64,000 nt of DNA from Lineus longissimus (lineage: Eukaryota > Nemertea > Pilidiophora > Heteronemertea > Lineidae): the NCBI RefSeq assembly GCF_910592395.1, contig NC_088311.1, forward strand, positions 24,956,646 to 25,020,645. The letters run 5' to 3'. The notes beneath the pieces were generated by a model. It did no database searches and was not told where the DNA came from. It saw only the letters and a program-made list of their open reading frames with translations. Both the position numbers and the translations under genes were made by a program. Positions 10,901 through 25,900 of this stretch are shown piece after piece (positions within the stretch are counted from its first letter, which is position 1; each line of letters starts with the position of its first letter).

Positions 10901-13900
10901 ATCTGTGAAATAGAGGAATGTGTAAGTTATAGTAGGCGTACACGGATCCAACCTATGTCATGTTGTTGGCGTCTACTTGCCGAGACAAGAAGCGGCACAC
11001 TCCTGGCATTTGTCAAGTTGCGAATAATTTTGCAGTTGCTGCAATCCAGTTTTTCTTTTGGTTCAGCTCCCCGTCCCGACCATGCTTCCCAATTTTGGGC
11101 TTTGGAGTAAAAACTACTGAACCCAATCAGTATAACTTGGTTTCATTTATCTCAGAGAAAGATGCTCCTTTCACTGGTATACTGGTACGTTGAGTCACTG
11201 GGTGGTGGAAGTCGTCGGATTTTCTCCGGCCAGACCCTGCAGTGTGTTTTTCTGATGGCCGACCACCTACCTGGAACAATGCCCTGCTTTCTGTTCCTGC
11301 TCATGTTTGCTAAGGCCGGTTCTGAAGGGCTGATGGCATCAGTGAATGCATCCAGAATCTGTAATCGATGAGATACCGAAAAATGCATCTGAAACAAATT
11401 GCTGCGGTATGTTTTTCATGGGCCTCGTTGTTCAAAAATTCAGTTATTCCAACTTGACTGCAACTGCTGTTTAGGACTCACAGCCTTGCTGTGAAATGAC
11501 AGTGCTGGAGTATCATGAATATCTATGGGTAAAGGTAGCCAAGGAGGACACTATATCCATCACTTCCAAGAGTCTGAATCATTCTTATACAGTGGAACGC
11601 CGGTCGGCGAACACCCCGGTAACGCGACCACCCCGCTATGACGACCAAGAATCGCCGGTCCCGAATGGTTTCCTCTCTAATTACCATTGTAAGGCCCCCG
11701 GTAACACGACCACCCCGGTACCCAGACTACGACCACTGGATGGGGCGGTCCAAATGACCAGATTCACCCCTTTAACCCGACCAAAGGGCCAAATTGCCGT
11801 AATCGGTCGCGACCGCGTCTCCAATTAACACCTCGGCGCAAAGCTCTCGCTCTTGATTATTATAACACCACGGCCATCAGGCCGAAAAAAATTACCACCC
11901 CAGTAACGCGACCATTCAAAGTCGGTCCCATGAGTGGTCGTGTTACCGGGGTTCCACTGTACATGTTATGAGCGTGTTATGGACTTGTTTCTTGTTCGCC
12001 CTATGTGCTCCTATCTGTGAGATGATCAGATACTATAATCACAGTGTAAATACACAAGAGAAAGAAAATATACATACGGAATATTGGTTCTGTAATTGAC
12101 AGGTCTGCCTCCCCGGTATCATTTTGATCATGTCACTGTACTTCTTAGGGAAGTTGGCACTTTGGATGTTCGTTATCCCTATCTTGAAAAACTCCAAAAT
12201 GGCGTCGTGTATATGTGTGTACTGCCCCTGTGAAACGAAACCATTATGATATCTAAGACATGGTTCCAGTAGCAGCTGACTGAAGACAACGGTGACATCA
12301 GAAATGCCTCTGCCTCATTTTGAGGACACAGTCGTAGATATTGACTCACCAAGTTCTGTACCATGTTCGGTCTCTATTCCCATATCTTGAGGGCACACTC
12401 TTGTCGATGTTGTCTTTCCACGTTCTGTATCATATTCGGTCTGTGTTCCCTCATTTTGTGGACACAATCAGAGATGTTGACTTATGTAACATGTTCGGTC
12501 TCTGCTCCCTCATTCTTAGGACTCACTCGTAGAAATTAACTTACCAGGTTCTGTACCATGTTCGGTCTCTGTTCTCTCATTTTGCGGACACACTCGTAGA
12601 AGTTGACCTTCTTCTCAGCCTTTCCTTGGCGAATGAGATAGTCGATAGCGATGAAGGTCCCCGTCCTGCCCACTCCAGCACTGCAACAAGCAGAACAATA
12701 AGTCAAATGCCTAGTTCTTCCGATAGGCCTATGGCAGGTAGCAGCAAATTGTTGAAGTTTAATATATTGTATACCTTAACAGGATTTATCATTTGCTGTC
12801 GTGAGAAACACTTGGCAGTTTTTAGATCCATTAGTTATGTAATATCATGACAATAATCTTGGAATGATATGGGAAAAATACGATGCAAATTGAAATGTCA
12901 ATCTCCCGAGCACATTTGTTCAACACGAGAAGCCAAATGACACAGGTTGAAATGCTGTAAAGTTCTGCTTTGGACACATTAACATAACTATATTGTCCCC
13001 TTTACTTACCTGCAGTGTACCAATATGGGCGCCTTCCCATACTCAGTCTCCTTCAGAACGTTCGCCCTGAAGTTTAGCAAGGAGCAAGCGAATTTGGGGA
13101 CGCCATGATCAGGCCAGGCAGTGAAGTGGAAGAACTTAACAGTGTGCACCTCACCTTTCTGAAAACACGTAATTGTACAATTAAAAAACCCACTTCATAA
13201 CATCATATCATAACTTGATATTACTAATCTGAACTTGATACCCCTAATCAGAATCTGGAGTATATGACATATTCTTCCATGCAAACCCCCTACTTTATCC
13301 TTCTTCAATCCGAAAACCGTCCAGTATCTGCATGAAAACATACGTTTTGGTGACCCTTTGGACGCATTTGCTCCCCTGGCCATCCTCTCTAGCAACGGTC
13401 CCGCATTCAAAAAAGTCAAACCAAATCGAATTGACAATGAAAAGCGTACCAAGGTGACCTTCAGGATCAGCTTCACGTAGTCGGTAAACTTGTATTCTTC
13501 CGCCAGCTGTACGGTAAATGGTCCATAGGTCTTTCTTCCCTGGCTCGGCCAGTATTGCTCGCACTTTTTCTGAAATTTAACGAAAATTGAAGATGATCTT
13601 CACAAAAAAAACATTGTAGCGGATAGAGCGCCTGTCATGACGTCTGTTTTTGTACTATTTCTTATTAGAAACTGGTCTATTCGATTACAAATTCGTATGA
13701 AACAGTTCTTGTTGAGGGTGCGTTATTCGGAAATATTCGGACAGATTGATTTATACATACCTTTCCCATTTCTTCCAACTTGGTGAGCATGATGATGGTG
13801 TCACAGCGTTCCTGCCATATCATTCTCCATGTAGCCGTAACGGAATCGGGAAGCGGACCTGGATGTGTGCAATATTTTAAAGACAAAGTACTAGAGGTTA

Positions 13901-16900
13901 GAGGGTTTTGTAATGAGGTGATTATGAGCTGCCAAGTTGATGCTACCATGTTACATTCTCCCATAGTTATGATAGTGCTGGTGTAGAACCTTCACCAAAA
14001 CACCATTGCTAGCACCTTTGATTAATTCATATTACGGGTGGGGTCGAACCCTATGGTTGTTCGTCAGAAGACAGGTGTGTTTAAACAATATTCAAATACG
14101 ATATTTTCCTGTTAATTCGAAAATACTCATCTCACCCTGAGAGGCAATGTAAGCTTTCTCCTTATCATAGCCCTGCAAATAGGAAATAATAGCATCATGT
14201 AGGAGTCATTCCGAATCAGATCATAGTCCCTCTCTAGTGCATTAATCATATTTTTTTAAATTTGATATTTAGTGCATGACGTACATGTAGATGTGCTGTC
14301 ACTGTAGTAACAGTGACGAATGGACACACTTGTGATAATAGACATCTCGGTTAAGCATATCGCATGTCGTGAAAGCTAGTTTCGTCTAAAGGCATATGCC
14401 TTCTAGATGCAAACTATCGTTACACTAATACTCACATGGATGTAACTTGCATTTATGTAGTCTGATATCTCCTCGCCGACGGGTTGAAGGACAACTCGAC
14501 TGTGATCATCTGAATGAGAATAATGATTAGGCCACCTACATGTATGATTAAAGTAGCTAGGGAGTAGATCTTCCGAGTTATTTCTGATAATTTAAAGCAT
14601 TAAATGGTAAATAGGTAGTAAGTTTATGTTAAAATTCTCCCTGATGACGTTTGTGATATTGATCATGATCATGATGACTGAGTAGATATCAATTAAACAT
14701 CCACATGAATCAAAGGGAAAGTGGCATGTCGACCACTCTAGTCAATATAATACTAGTATGTAAATACTTCAACGGCCAATATGTTCATAAAAGTTACCAG
14801 TCGTCTGATTAATGGATGATTGCACATTGATCTCTTGATCGACTTTTCCGACTTATTACCAGTTTCTCTAACATTTTCCTGATTTATCCGACATAAGTCC
14901 GACCTTGTCCGACTTTTCCCTGACAGGTCGGATTTTTAGAAAACCTGTGAAAAAATACTAGGGCTTCCCAAAATAGGGCATTGAAGATTAAAGGCGTATG
15001 TTGAATGGGGATAATGAGGTGACCTCACTGAGTTAGCTAATAAGTATTAACCCTTTGGGTCACTCTGAGTTTTTGGCTCACACTTCATTAACCCCATTCA
15101 ATATAGGCATGTACACATGAGACAAAAAGCACCTTTATCAGCAACACATCCTGTTCCGGATATCAAGCTGAAAAATTGGGCATATTTGGTCTTATAATAA
15201 CTTTCATACTTACAGGTTGCTATGTTCTTGTAGCGGTTAAGCGCCGAGTTTTCCAGTTTCTCTGCATCTTTGATGGACTTGACGGCATTCACTGGCAACT
15301 CCTGAGGCAAGGAAGGACATTTGTTAGTTCGTTCAGACAAATGGCATCTAATTCTTTTCATATCATACGTTCATATTTGTTTTTGCACCAAATGTGTTAC
15401 TCGATCGATATGCATCATATGTATTTTCTTGTATTAAGATACCGGATAATGTATTAAGCCCCTTAAGGTATTGAATAATGTGAATAATGTACAGTCTATC
15501 TTGACAATTCTCCCAAATCAGAGAAGACTACAGCTCCTCCATACACGTGCTATTCAAAGTTGGGGACGGGTATCAATGCAAATAAGGAGACCAGAAGCTG
15601 AACGATGATCATAAAATGCATTAACAACAAGATTTATGTCACTTACATCAAACTCATTCTTAAATTCCTTTGCCCTCTCCCCTCTGATACTCTTGACATA
15701 GGGAGTAAGGTCAGGAAGCTTTATGGTTCGACCTTGGAGATTTGAACACCCCTTGCCAGCACCGGGTGGGACGATTGGCACAGTTGATTCTGAAGAAGAA
15801 CAACCATCAAGCTAATACCGAAAGTATTTAGTCCATTGGAAATATTGTAGCTGGAAATGTCTGCTACCCTGAACCAACAGAGGCCATTCTCTTTACCAGT
15901 TGATAAACATCTTGTTTGTGTATAATAATTGATAACTCGCGGAGAAACATTGCACACAAACATGTAAAGAAAACCCACTAAGACTTTTGGTTTATCGCAA
16001 AAAGCTGTATAGAATCCAAGTGAAGTAACACAGCTTCGAAAAAATCCTTCGCTATCCTTACTTCGTAGAATGTTTTTAAAATTGCATCTCGGGGCTTCTT
16101 CTTTGTCCTCACTCACCTGAGACCCTATATTTTGTTGCAGGCACTTCATATTGTTCGAATTCTGGCATAATGATTGGACTTGTTATGTCATGAAGCTGGG
16201 TGGGGAGGGATTCGGTTGCTTCTTCTTTTTCGCCACGCTTCTTTCTGTAAATGAATGAATAGAATTAAAGTGGACGCCTGGTTTCCTCTTTTGTCCACAA
16301 GAATAAAAAGTGCCTAAAAGGAATAGAAATGAAACGTACACCTTTTATATCCCCAACATAAATGACACAGACAATAAGGTACTTATTATCATTGTATACT
16401 TGCCTCATAATGATAACCACAGGAATTATGATAACTGCCAGAACTACTAGAACTCCAACAGTCACTCCTGCTGCCAGGCCTACGACATTAACTGAGGACT
16501 CAACACTTCCTACTGTGTAAAAAATATAGAAATAGATGTTACCGGTGTGACAGCGGATATAGTCCCCCTGGAGTCATAGTCCGGTAGCATTGTATTTGAC
16601 CAATTAAGCAGCATGATCTATTGTACCGCTAACCCTAACCAAAACATTTAGCAATGCGGGCTATTGTTACACGGACTATCAGCACTAGGACTACTATCCC
16701 TTGCACACCGGTAATAGTGTATGATGATGGTGCTTGACAAGTAATTCAACAAAGAACTGAAACATGGCTACGGCTCGGGGTTTTGACTACATGAGTAAAT
16801 AGATTCTGTCTGTTAATTATTTTAAAAATTATGATACAATTCTCAGTTTTCTTTAATAAGACTGACCGCTGTGGCGTTAAAGAAACTTTGAGGCATAAAA

Positions 16901-19900
16901 TCCATACCCGTGATAGGGTTTCCATATCTTCTGTAGGCGATGGTTGTTTGCTGAAAATGAAGACAGGATTATATACCAGTATAGTACATTAGCCTCAATG
17001 AATTTTGAGTGCCTCGGTCAGTCAGTTTGTTTCAAAGCTATCATATTGATGATGTCGATCACACTATGGCCTAGGCAATCAGTTCGTCCTGAATTTGGTT
17101 GTTTTTGTATATGTCATTTCTTGTATAAGTTTGATGTTAGGCGGACACCTTTGAATCCCTAATTCTTTGCTTATCGTGGCAAGTTATTGTCATCATCAGC
17201 CCCACATATAAACATCGAAAATCTAGCTGTGAATTACAGAATGTACGAGTTTAAAAAACGATTTCAACTCAAATACCATACCTACCCCGCCAACTGTGAA
17301 TACCATACCGAAGATGACATCATACTTCTGCCCCTTCGTCAGAGGAGGGTTCTTATAACCGCCATACGTCTTGCCATCTCCGATAACAAATGGACCACTG
17401 AAGTTGGCGGCAAGTTCAGCTGCTATGTAACCAGGGTAGCCTTTCTTCTTGGCTGCTTCATAATCAGTAAGTTGGTCATGCTCTTCTTTTCGCAATGATG
17501 TCGACCTTCTGCGACGTTTTTGTTGCTTCTCAACAGCAATGCGTATGTTACTGAAAGATCAATTCAGTAGAGGATATTCACATTGCCTAAAGGTACTATC
17601 ACACATCACATTTCAGTCAGCACCAGCCGTTACGTGCTCTGTTCAGAAACGATCATAAATGATTTGTATGAAGGTCCTTGGTTAAGATGAGCTTTAGAGC
17701 TTTGGTCACGAACATTTACTTTATAGAACCAGTTTTCAACGACTTGGGCATCTTCGATACTTCAACAGTGATGGTGCTATCCGTTGTCTTGCTTGAAGAG
17801 ACACTCGGAAATAGATTCTCTGGTACCACGGCTTCTGAAATGGTCAATTGTTGTCTTTGTGTCATAATATGTAGAAGCAAGGGTACAACTGGTGGACAAC
17901 TTGAATTGTTGGAACACGCGCCGGTTAATCGGATATGATAGAGGAAAAAAGACTCGTTGAATCTTTTTCTCTTAATCATTCTATGCCATTAAATCTTGCT
18001 GTTGGCCGTAACGAATTGCAGACAGTTGGATATCTAATTCCGGCATTCTCGAAATATGGTAGGAGTAGACCGAACCAATCATGCCAAAATCTTACGCTGT
18101 TTAAAGAAATGGCCTGGTGACAGACGGTAAATTTGTCATTCAGTCATTGGAATTCTAACGCTCTGGCTTGGTCTAATTCCTCAGCCAAACACCCGGTCCA
18201 TATCCCTTGGAGGTCAGTGCAGCCACACTACAGTAATTGTACTCAGTTGCTGGTGTGAGGCCAGAAACCCGCGTACCACACCTTATTCTCAAACTAAGGC
18301 CTACCTTCTGGCTTAGTCCAGTTCCTCAGCCAAACACTTGGTCCATATCCCTTGGATGTCTGTGCAGCAACACTACAGTTGTACTCGGTGGCTGGTGTGA
18401 GGCCAGTTACCTTCAGCCTCTTCGTATCTGGGTCAGAGTTTGACACCTTCGCGTAAGACGTCCTGTTTCTGTTGACATCTTCATTGTAAGAAAACAAGGG
18501 AGTACAAATCACCTGAAAAGGTTTTGAACGTGATGGTTGAAATTGTCTGACAGGTTTGTTTGAACGAACTATAGGCTGAGCTTCCTCCACGACAATCGGC
18601 ATGCATTTAGATGAGGCATACCGATTGAAATCTAAGATTCTTAGCTTTGCTCTAATAAAACAGACTCTCTTTGGCGTTAACGATCGCCGTGAGATCTCAG
18701 TGACCAGTCCCCATACCTTGTAGTTAGTCAAATTCCCGTTGGGATTCTTTGGTTTGGTCCACTCGAGGTCTAAGCTGTTGGTCGTATGTTCTTCCGCGAG
18801 AAGCGTGTTTGGTGGCCCAGGGACTGTTGGGATAAAAGATACACATAGAAAGTTAAGTGATAGCTTCGTTATCAATCCACCGTAAACGTTCATTGGTTAC
18901 ACCATACATGTATATCAAGAGTTGTATTACGCCGGAAAGTTGGGTCCAAAGTGCCGAATGACAATGTGACACATGACACACTCTTAATAACAAACCTTTA
19001 AAGGTCTTTCAGCCAACACCAAATATGCACCTTGTAGATTTTTCTATATAATTAGAAAAGCCGAGTAGCACATCGTATTCTCGAACAAGGCCTACCTCCT
19101 TGCTCGGTCCAGCTCCTCCGGCAAACGCTTGGTCCATATCCCTCGGATGTCTGTGCAGCAACACTACAGTTGTATACTCAGTTGCTGGTGTGAGGCCAGA
19201 AACCCGCGTACCACACCTTATTCTCAAACAAAGGCCTACCTTCTGGCTTGGTCCAGTTCGTAAGCCAAACACTTGGTCCATATCCCATGGATGTCTGTGC
19301 AGCAACACTACAGTTGTATTCAGTGGCTGGTGTGAGGTCAGTAACCTGGAGCTGCGTTACATTAGGACCCGGGCTGGATTCTTTAACGTAATTTGTCCTC
19401 TTCGCGTTGACGTCATCATCATAGGAAAACAACGGAGTACAAATCATCTGGAAAGGTTGATGTTCTATGAAACAATCTGTCAGGTTTGTTGAAAACAAAT
19501 TGTGGAGCTATAACGGCATGATGCAGGTACATGTATATTCCGATCAAGTTCTGGATGGTTTTAAAGTTTAGAATACTATGCTATACTAAAAGAAAACAAT
19601 TGGTGATGAAGATCTCTGTGAGATACAAAATAATAAACCAAACGTTCAGTACCAGTCCGCATACCTTGTAGTTTTTCAAGATCCCGTTGGGATATTTCGG
19701 TTTGGTCCACACGAGGACTAAGCTGTTGGTCGTATGTTCTTTCGCGAGAAGCGAGTTTGGTGGCCCAGGAACTAGCAGGAGGAAAGAAAGATGATATGAA
19801 CGTTTGAGCTGACAGTAGTGAGATGGCCGGTCAGTTTGAGCTTAAAAGCTGCTCGAATCTTGCTACAATTACATTTTGAAAAGAAATTGTAAAATGTTCA

Positions 19901-22900
19901 TGAATATCTAAACTGGCCTCATGCCCACAAGTGCTTACCGTCTACAGTTAGTATTAAAGATGATTCAAAACTACCAATTATTTATCATTGACCCAAGGTC
20001 ACTTACTTCTCTCGACAGTAGTAATATTGATCTCATTGGACCAGGCCCCAAAACCGACAGATGTGGATGCTTGGGCCTGAAAAACAGTTATCATTGAAGC
20101 TATGTTGAATCTGGGTTGATGACGTGACCAGATTGAGTGAGATAATTAGTATTATCATTTAGGGTCACTCTGAGTGTTTGGTTCACACCTCATTAACCCC
20201 ATTCAATATAGGCCTATGATCTTTATAGCCCTATTTTGGGAAGCCCTGGTATTTTCACAGGTTTTCTAGAAATCCGACCATTCAGGGAAAAGTTGGACAA
20301 GGTCGGACTTTGTCGGAAAAATCAGGAAAAAGTAAGAGAAACCGTTAAGAAGTCGGAAAAAGCCTCCTACTTCTAAAATGCACTTTAGGAACGATACAAA
20401 AGCCTGCTGTAGACTAGAAGGTTGCGCTGAAATCACTATTATATTAAATATTCTATCAAGTAAAATGTTGGATTCATACGGACATAGTTTGGGTTGAAGC
20501 AAACTTGTAGGTTTACCGCATTAAAGGCCGCAGGAAAACCGACCTTTGGGCTAAGTCATGTACAATGGGAAGCTGCTATCGAAGCCATTTGTCGAGAGAC
20601 ACTCGAAAAACGCAATCATTATTTACCTGGAAATGGTACGTTGTGTAGTAGTCTAACTCACTAAAAGTGTGAGTAAGATTGGTTGGTCCAAAACTATACG
20701 TCTTTCCACTGCTGCCTGCTTCCCACATTGTAAGAGAGTATTTCGTGATTACTCCATATGGTGGATCTGGTGGGGTTATTTTGATGGACACGGAATTGGG
20801 GCTTGCTCCAGCTTCAGCAATGGTCGGCTCTGACGGAACTGAAACATGGCATATGATAGAATATTGTATATAAATTTAGCAAGTAAATTGTACTTTAAGT
20901 ATTTAGTAGCTGACAGTACATAGAATTAAAAGCATGGGATCCATCATCATTGCGACTTTCTTACGGTGACGTTGCGATATATAGCGGTTGGGGGTCACTT
21001 CTATTTCTGGTAGCGATTTGGTTTGAATAGCCGATTAATTATATACAGGGCTGTTACTAACGAATATCCACTTACGATGTAGACTAGCAGCTGAACAGAA
21101 GATAACGATTGCAATTTCCTTTCATTCATATCATGACAACGATTTAATGCATCTTGAATAATAATTCTAAACAGTTACCATCTTCTGCAGTTTGAATCGT
21201 CTGAATGTTGTCTTTCTGTTTCCCATCGGGGCTGCTTACGGTTGCCTTGATGTCATAGTCGGTGAATGCTGTAAGTCCGTCCATCGTGTAAGTCTGGCCT
21301 GTCTTTGTTAATTCGACGTAGCTTGATTCAGTGGTTTTCTTGATGTACACATTCAACTGTTTATTGCATGCAGCTATCATGTTTGGTACCTGAAACACCA
21401 TTGGTGGAGCCCCAAGTTAAATCAGTGACTGTCGGACAACATCAAATGAAGCACATGAACATTTTGTATAACTTATATTATTTGCTCTTTGGCTCTGTCC
21501 CTTTTTGAGTTAATTGACGGATAAAGAAAATCCGTTGCTGAGACGCGGCTTTAGAAAAAAGACATCTTGAATTTCCTCTATCAATGGACTTTCGGTTACA
21601 CTTATTACGTGGGCTGATCGAAAATTCGGACACCTTTTTGCTGCCTGGACAAAAGCGAAGTTGCATCATGCTGAAACCTCTAAAACATTGTGGATATAAC
21701 TCATTGGAAGCTTTCTTTAGAACCAATCACATGAAACCTTCCTCTTCTGCCCTGAAAGGACACTGATCCGGAGAAAGCCTTGTGAACATTTATTTCCTAT
21801 CACTTTCGGGAATTGACAACAAGATATGTACCTCTGCAGTTATTACAAGTGACACTCTGTTCGGCCAGGCTGATCCTGTGACAGTCCTATTCGATATCAC
21901 TGTTATCACCGGCATCACCATGTAGGCTAAAAAATGTTTGAAAACAAAATAACAGATAGGAATGGACGAAATAAACATTTGGGCACTTTCAGTACCTCTG
22001 CTGTACGGCATTAAGTGTGATGGTTTTGGACTAACCTACAAAATCTTCGATCCTTTCTTAAACCAAATAGTAAAATGTAGCTGCTCGTACTCAGCACTCT
22101 TAGAAATAAAGGTTTTTGACCTGTCGGACACATTTTTTCCCCGGCCAACACGGATATGCATTCCGTAGAGGTTTTTTCGGCAAAATGAATAACCCAAAAC
22201 GTTATTTGAGATTCTGGAAAAACTTCAACGGAAGGGTCTTTCGTTCCGCTGAAAACCTCTTCGTGGTGCTTATTTTGTTTGGCTGGAAACCATTGACAGT
22301 TTTTCTAAAGCTCAGGAACCTCTGCTGCCGATATTATTCAAGCAATGTAATTCTTTAGATCACAAAACATTTTCCCAAAGAAGACCAATTGATCACTCAA
22401 TTTTGATCTCAAATGCTTGATTAATGTTATTGCTCTGATCTAGTAATCGTTGCCGTCATCAGTCGATGCTTGTCAGGATGTTATGTATACATCTCAGTAT
22501 TTCAACAGCTCCTCATGTAGACAAACAACACCATTTGAGAGATTGCAGTGATAATGGGAATCACCTAGATGCACACATTTTGTTAAGAGAAGAAGGTTAT
22601 TGTAATAAAATAGAACATCGCTGAATATGAAATCTTCATATCAACGGTATTTGTTCAACTTACCTGCGCATGACTCTGTTTGAAAGTTTGCCATCGGTCC
22701 AAAAGGTGAATTTATAGATCCAGTCTTGGATGTGCTGTATATAAGCCGAATACTGACACTGTATTGTGTGGATGGCTTAAGGGCAGTCAAGTCAGCCGTG
22801 AGCAATCCAGGATTCGGAGATGTCACAAGGTACCCAGATGACGAATCTGGTGTGCTATTGTATACAAGTTCAAACGTCTCAACCTTCCCAGCATCATAGG

Positions 22901-25900
22901 TACTGTCGTGAGGTCTGTTGTACACCCACTTGATGCGGATAGAAGTCGGGGTGGAAGGAGCATTCATTGAAATTGTTGGTATTTCTTGAGACAATAGAAG
23001 CAAGTATTAGTTATACATTATGTAATATGTGATCGTGCTTTAATTTAGTATTGAAATCGGCATTCACGCGACTGTGAAGGATTTTTCTTTTATACTCATC
23101 ATAAAAAAAAATAAAATTTCTGAAACAATTCTCAGAAAAGAGCAAATCGAAGGCATATGACAGGAATAAGACACATCTCAAGTAATGGGAAGCAGTCTTT
23201 GATAGGCCTTGCGTTTTCAAAGCAATGAAAGTAATAAGGGAATTAGTACTTTCTCGTTAGGCCGACATCAAGGACGTTTCCTTTCTAATTGAAACATTCA
23301 CCTATTTGTAGATAACGATGGTATTTTCAATTGAGACGAGAGTCATATGGGCTCTCTTACTCACCGATATTGTAGAATGGTCCATGAAGCGATTGTACAC
23401 AACCTTTAAATGATAGATTCTTATGATTCTTTCATTTCCTACCTATATTGCAGTAAGGTCCCGTGAAGCTATCATTACATTTTCCGTTAGGACATCCTCC
23501 TGTTTTGTCGTCGCACTTGTCATCATTGGCACACTGGCATCTGTTGTTGCAGTTAGGGCCATAATGCTTGGTTTGGCATGCTGAAAATAAATGAAAACAA
23601 ATCAATCGAAAGACACCTATATAGAGTATGACGAAAGGTAACTTGGCAGTTGGTGATAAAGTGTGCTGTGCAGCATGTCAGTAGATATCTTAAGATGCCA
23701 TCAATGGACCAGCTGTGGCCGTCTGCCAATTTTGTCGCATTTAGGAATTGGTAGAATATTTGAGGTGAACATTTCCTTGCCTCCTCTCCTCTTCCGGCGC
23801 TCGGAACTGTCCGTTATAGTGAACGCAGTATATGCCGCCCATGGTTATGTTAGTCCTGGCCAGAGTTCCTGCAACTCGTCCAATAATACTTTCTTTTAGC
23901 CAAATATATATTACAAAAATATATCGATCTTACCCACCTCTGTACTGAAATGCTTGTACAGTAACTTCACATAAAGTCAGGACTGTTGATGAATCCAGGA
24001 GTTGGATTGTTAAGTTCCTGCCGACGACAGGCGTGTCGCATCGATGATATTCCGGTGTCGCAACAAAATTAACTGACCCATTATATTTATAACAGTGATT
24101 GTCATCCATTCGTATTTCAAAATTCTTCAGTTTTGCTGGAACAACAATAAATCATCCATGAATTCATAAATTATGAACTTGGCATGGTCCAGTCGTTATA
24201 ATCCGAACTTCTTGAATCGGGGACCGGACTTGACTGGGTGATTTATGACCGTGAGCAAAAAACTATTTCGGTTGCAGCTCACTGTCATCTCCTCCTCCCT
24301 CACTGAATACCGAATCGTGAGGGTAAAATAGCCCATGCCGAATTCCCGGGGCTGGTGATCGCTCACCATCCCCATGATTCCCATTTCTAGGCGAGACGCT
24401 ACCACTTTGAGCATTCAATCAGAAGTGTCGGGTGGTTCAGTTGGTCAATTTCGTGTGTAGGTGTGCGTGCGTGTGTGCGCGTGTTTGTGGGGGGGGGGGG
24501 GGGGGGGTTCTGACAAGTGCGACTGGAAGAAATTGGCACCGAACGGTATTGGAACGCGAAATCCGCTTGCAGTGAGCGAATTGTATGTAATAAGAAAATT
24601 TGTGAAAAGGAAATGCCAGTGATAAGCGTAATAATCTCTGTTGCGATGGTTTGATCAATCATCCCTCGCCCATTCTCTACATTTAATTAGCACTTTTCAC
24701 CATAAATATCAACGAGATATTGTCATTAGAAGAATGAACCCTTATGAGTGAAAATGACCTAAATCTTAGAATGCCCTCTTACCCAACGTGTTGCTCATGC
24801 TGAACGTATATCCATAAACGTAACTTACATTGACACCATGGAACATTACAGTGATCGAAGCGCGTTTCCTTATTTGTAGTATAACACCAAGGCTCGTCGT
24901 CGTCATCTGGGGACGGGTTCCGGCAATAATTGATGGAGTTTGTAGGTTTATAATTGTGGCTGTGTACTGTCTCATCAAGCCAGTCAGCGCAAGTGAAACC
25001 CTTCCTCGTTGTGTTCATTGTTCCCTTGTAGTCTGTGCCTTTCTCGGTTGTCTTACACTCCCTTACATCTCCTGAAACATTAATTACACATTTTATCAAT
25101 AACGGATAAATCGGTTAGATTATTCCGTTACTGGAACTTTTCTTCGTTATGGAGCATATTTCGACCTAAACGTGCGGGGGGGGGAGATATTCGTGATTCT
25201 GTTGGCCCTGACCTGGTCAATCCCTGGTTTAGAGGTCACCAAGGTATCGCCCTGCGCCTGTATTTTGTTCGGTTTATAAATCGTTCATAAAAGATCACGT
25301 TAGAATGACCTTGTCCCTTGGGATGGATGTACTTGATACCCTGAACCCGAAAAAGAAAAACACCGCGAAGTACACACTTATTCCAGGCGTTCGTGGCGGG
25401 TCACTCCGCATGATGGTTTGAATGGCCATGTATGATTCGGGCAAAGTAGTCGAAAATACCCCCCCCCCCCCCGAGATTGAGAAAAGGTATCCAGCCCTGT
25501 TGTATTCTGACGGATGGTGCTGTATGGTTCTAAAGAAACAATGACGGTCAATACTGCAATTAAAATAGCGTGAAAGAATCCTTGGTTCCCTGGACATCCT
25601 ATGCAAGGTCCTTTCAAACTCCTTACAATCAATCAGAAGGAATCGAATGTGGCCTTCGCTGAGTTGTGTTGTTTAATTGATATACATGTACGTTGTACTA
25701 TTTATTACATTCACATTTAATTGTCGCCTTCATTTCCGCCCAACTATGAAAATACGTTGTACAATATCTTTACCAAAGGTAGAACTCTTCCTGACTGTCC
25801 AATGTTTTTTTTCTAGAGTTTCCACTTCTGATCGTTTGACTTACCATCACTTTTCGATATCTTAGTGTTCCAAATCTTCACAGTAAAGAGAACGTACACC

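Larger units (their letters stand above)
12078..15301 (-). other. D1 catalytic phosphatase domain of paralog B
   Basis: Eight exons encode an intact PTP domain. In order they show LNRYKNI (substrate-recognition loop), [16 protein letters not shown], the WPDHGVP general-acid loop in exon 13158-13010, the P-loop [10 protein letters not shown] split across the 13010/12680 junction in phase 2, and the Q-loop QRPNMVQN at the end of exon 12680-12545. All catalytic residues are present, so this domain should be active. Confidence 0.92.

Noticed and set aside
11496-11828. 110-codon plus-strand frame
   Set aside because: It runs into the GC-richer MITE at 11590-11959 and has no coding similarity.
13195-13476. 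93-codon minus-strand frame beside a B exon
   Set aside because: It is mostly intron read in another frame past the donor of exon 13569-13450.
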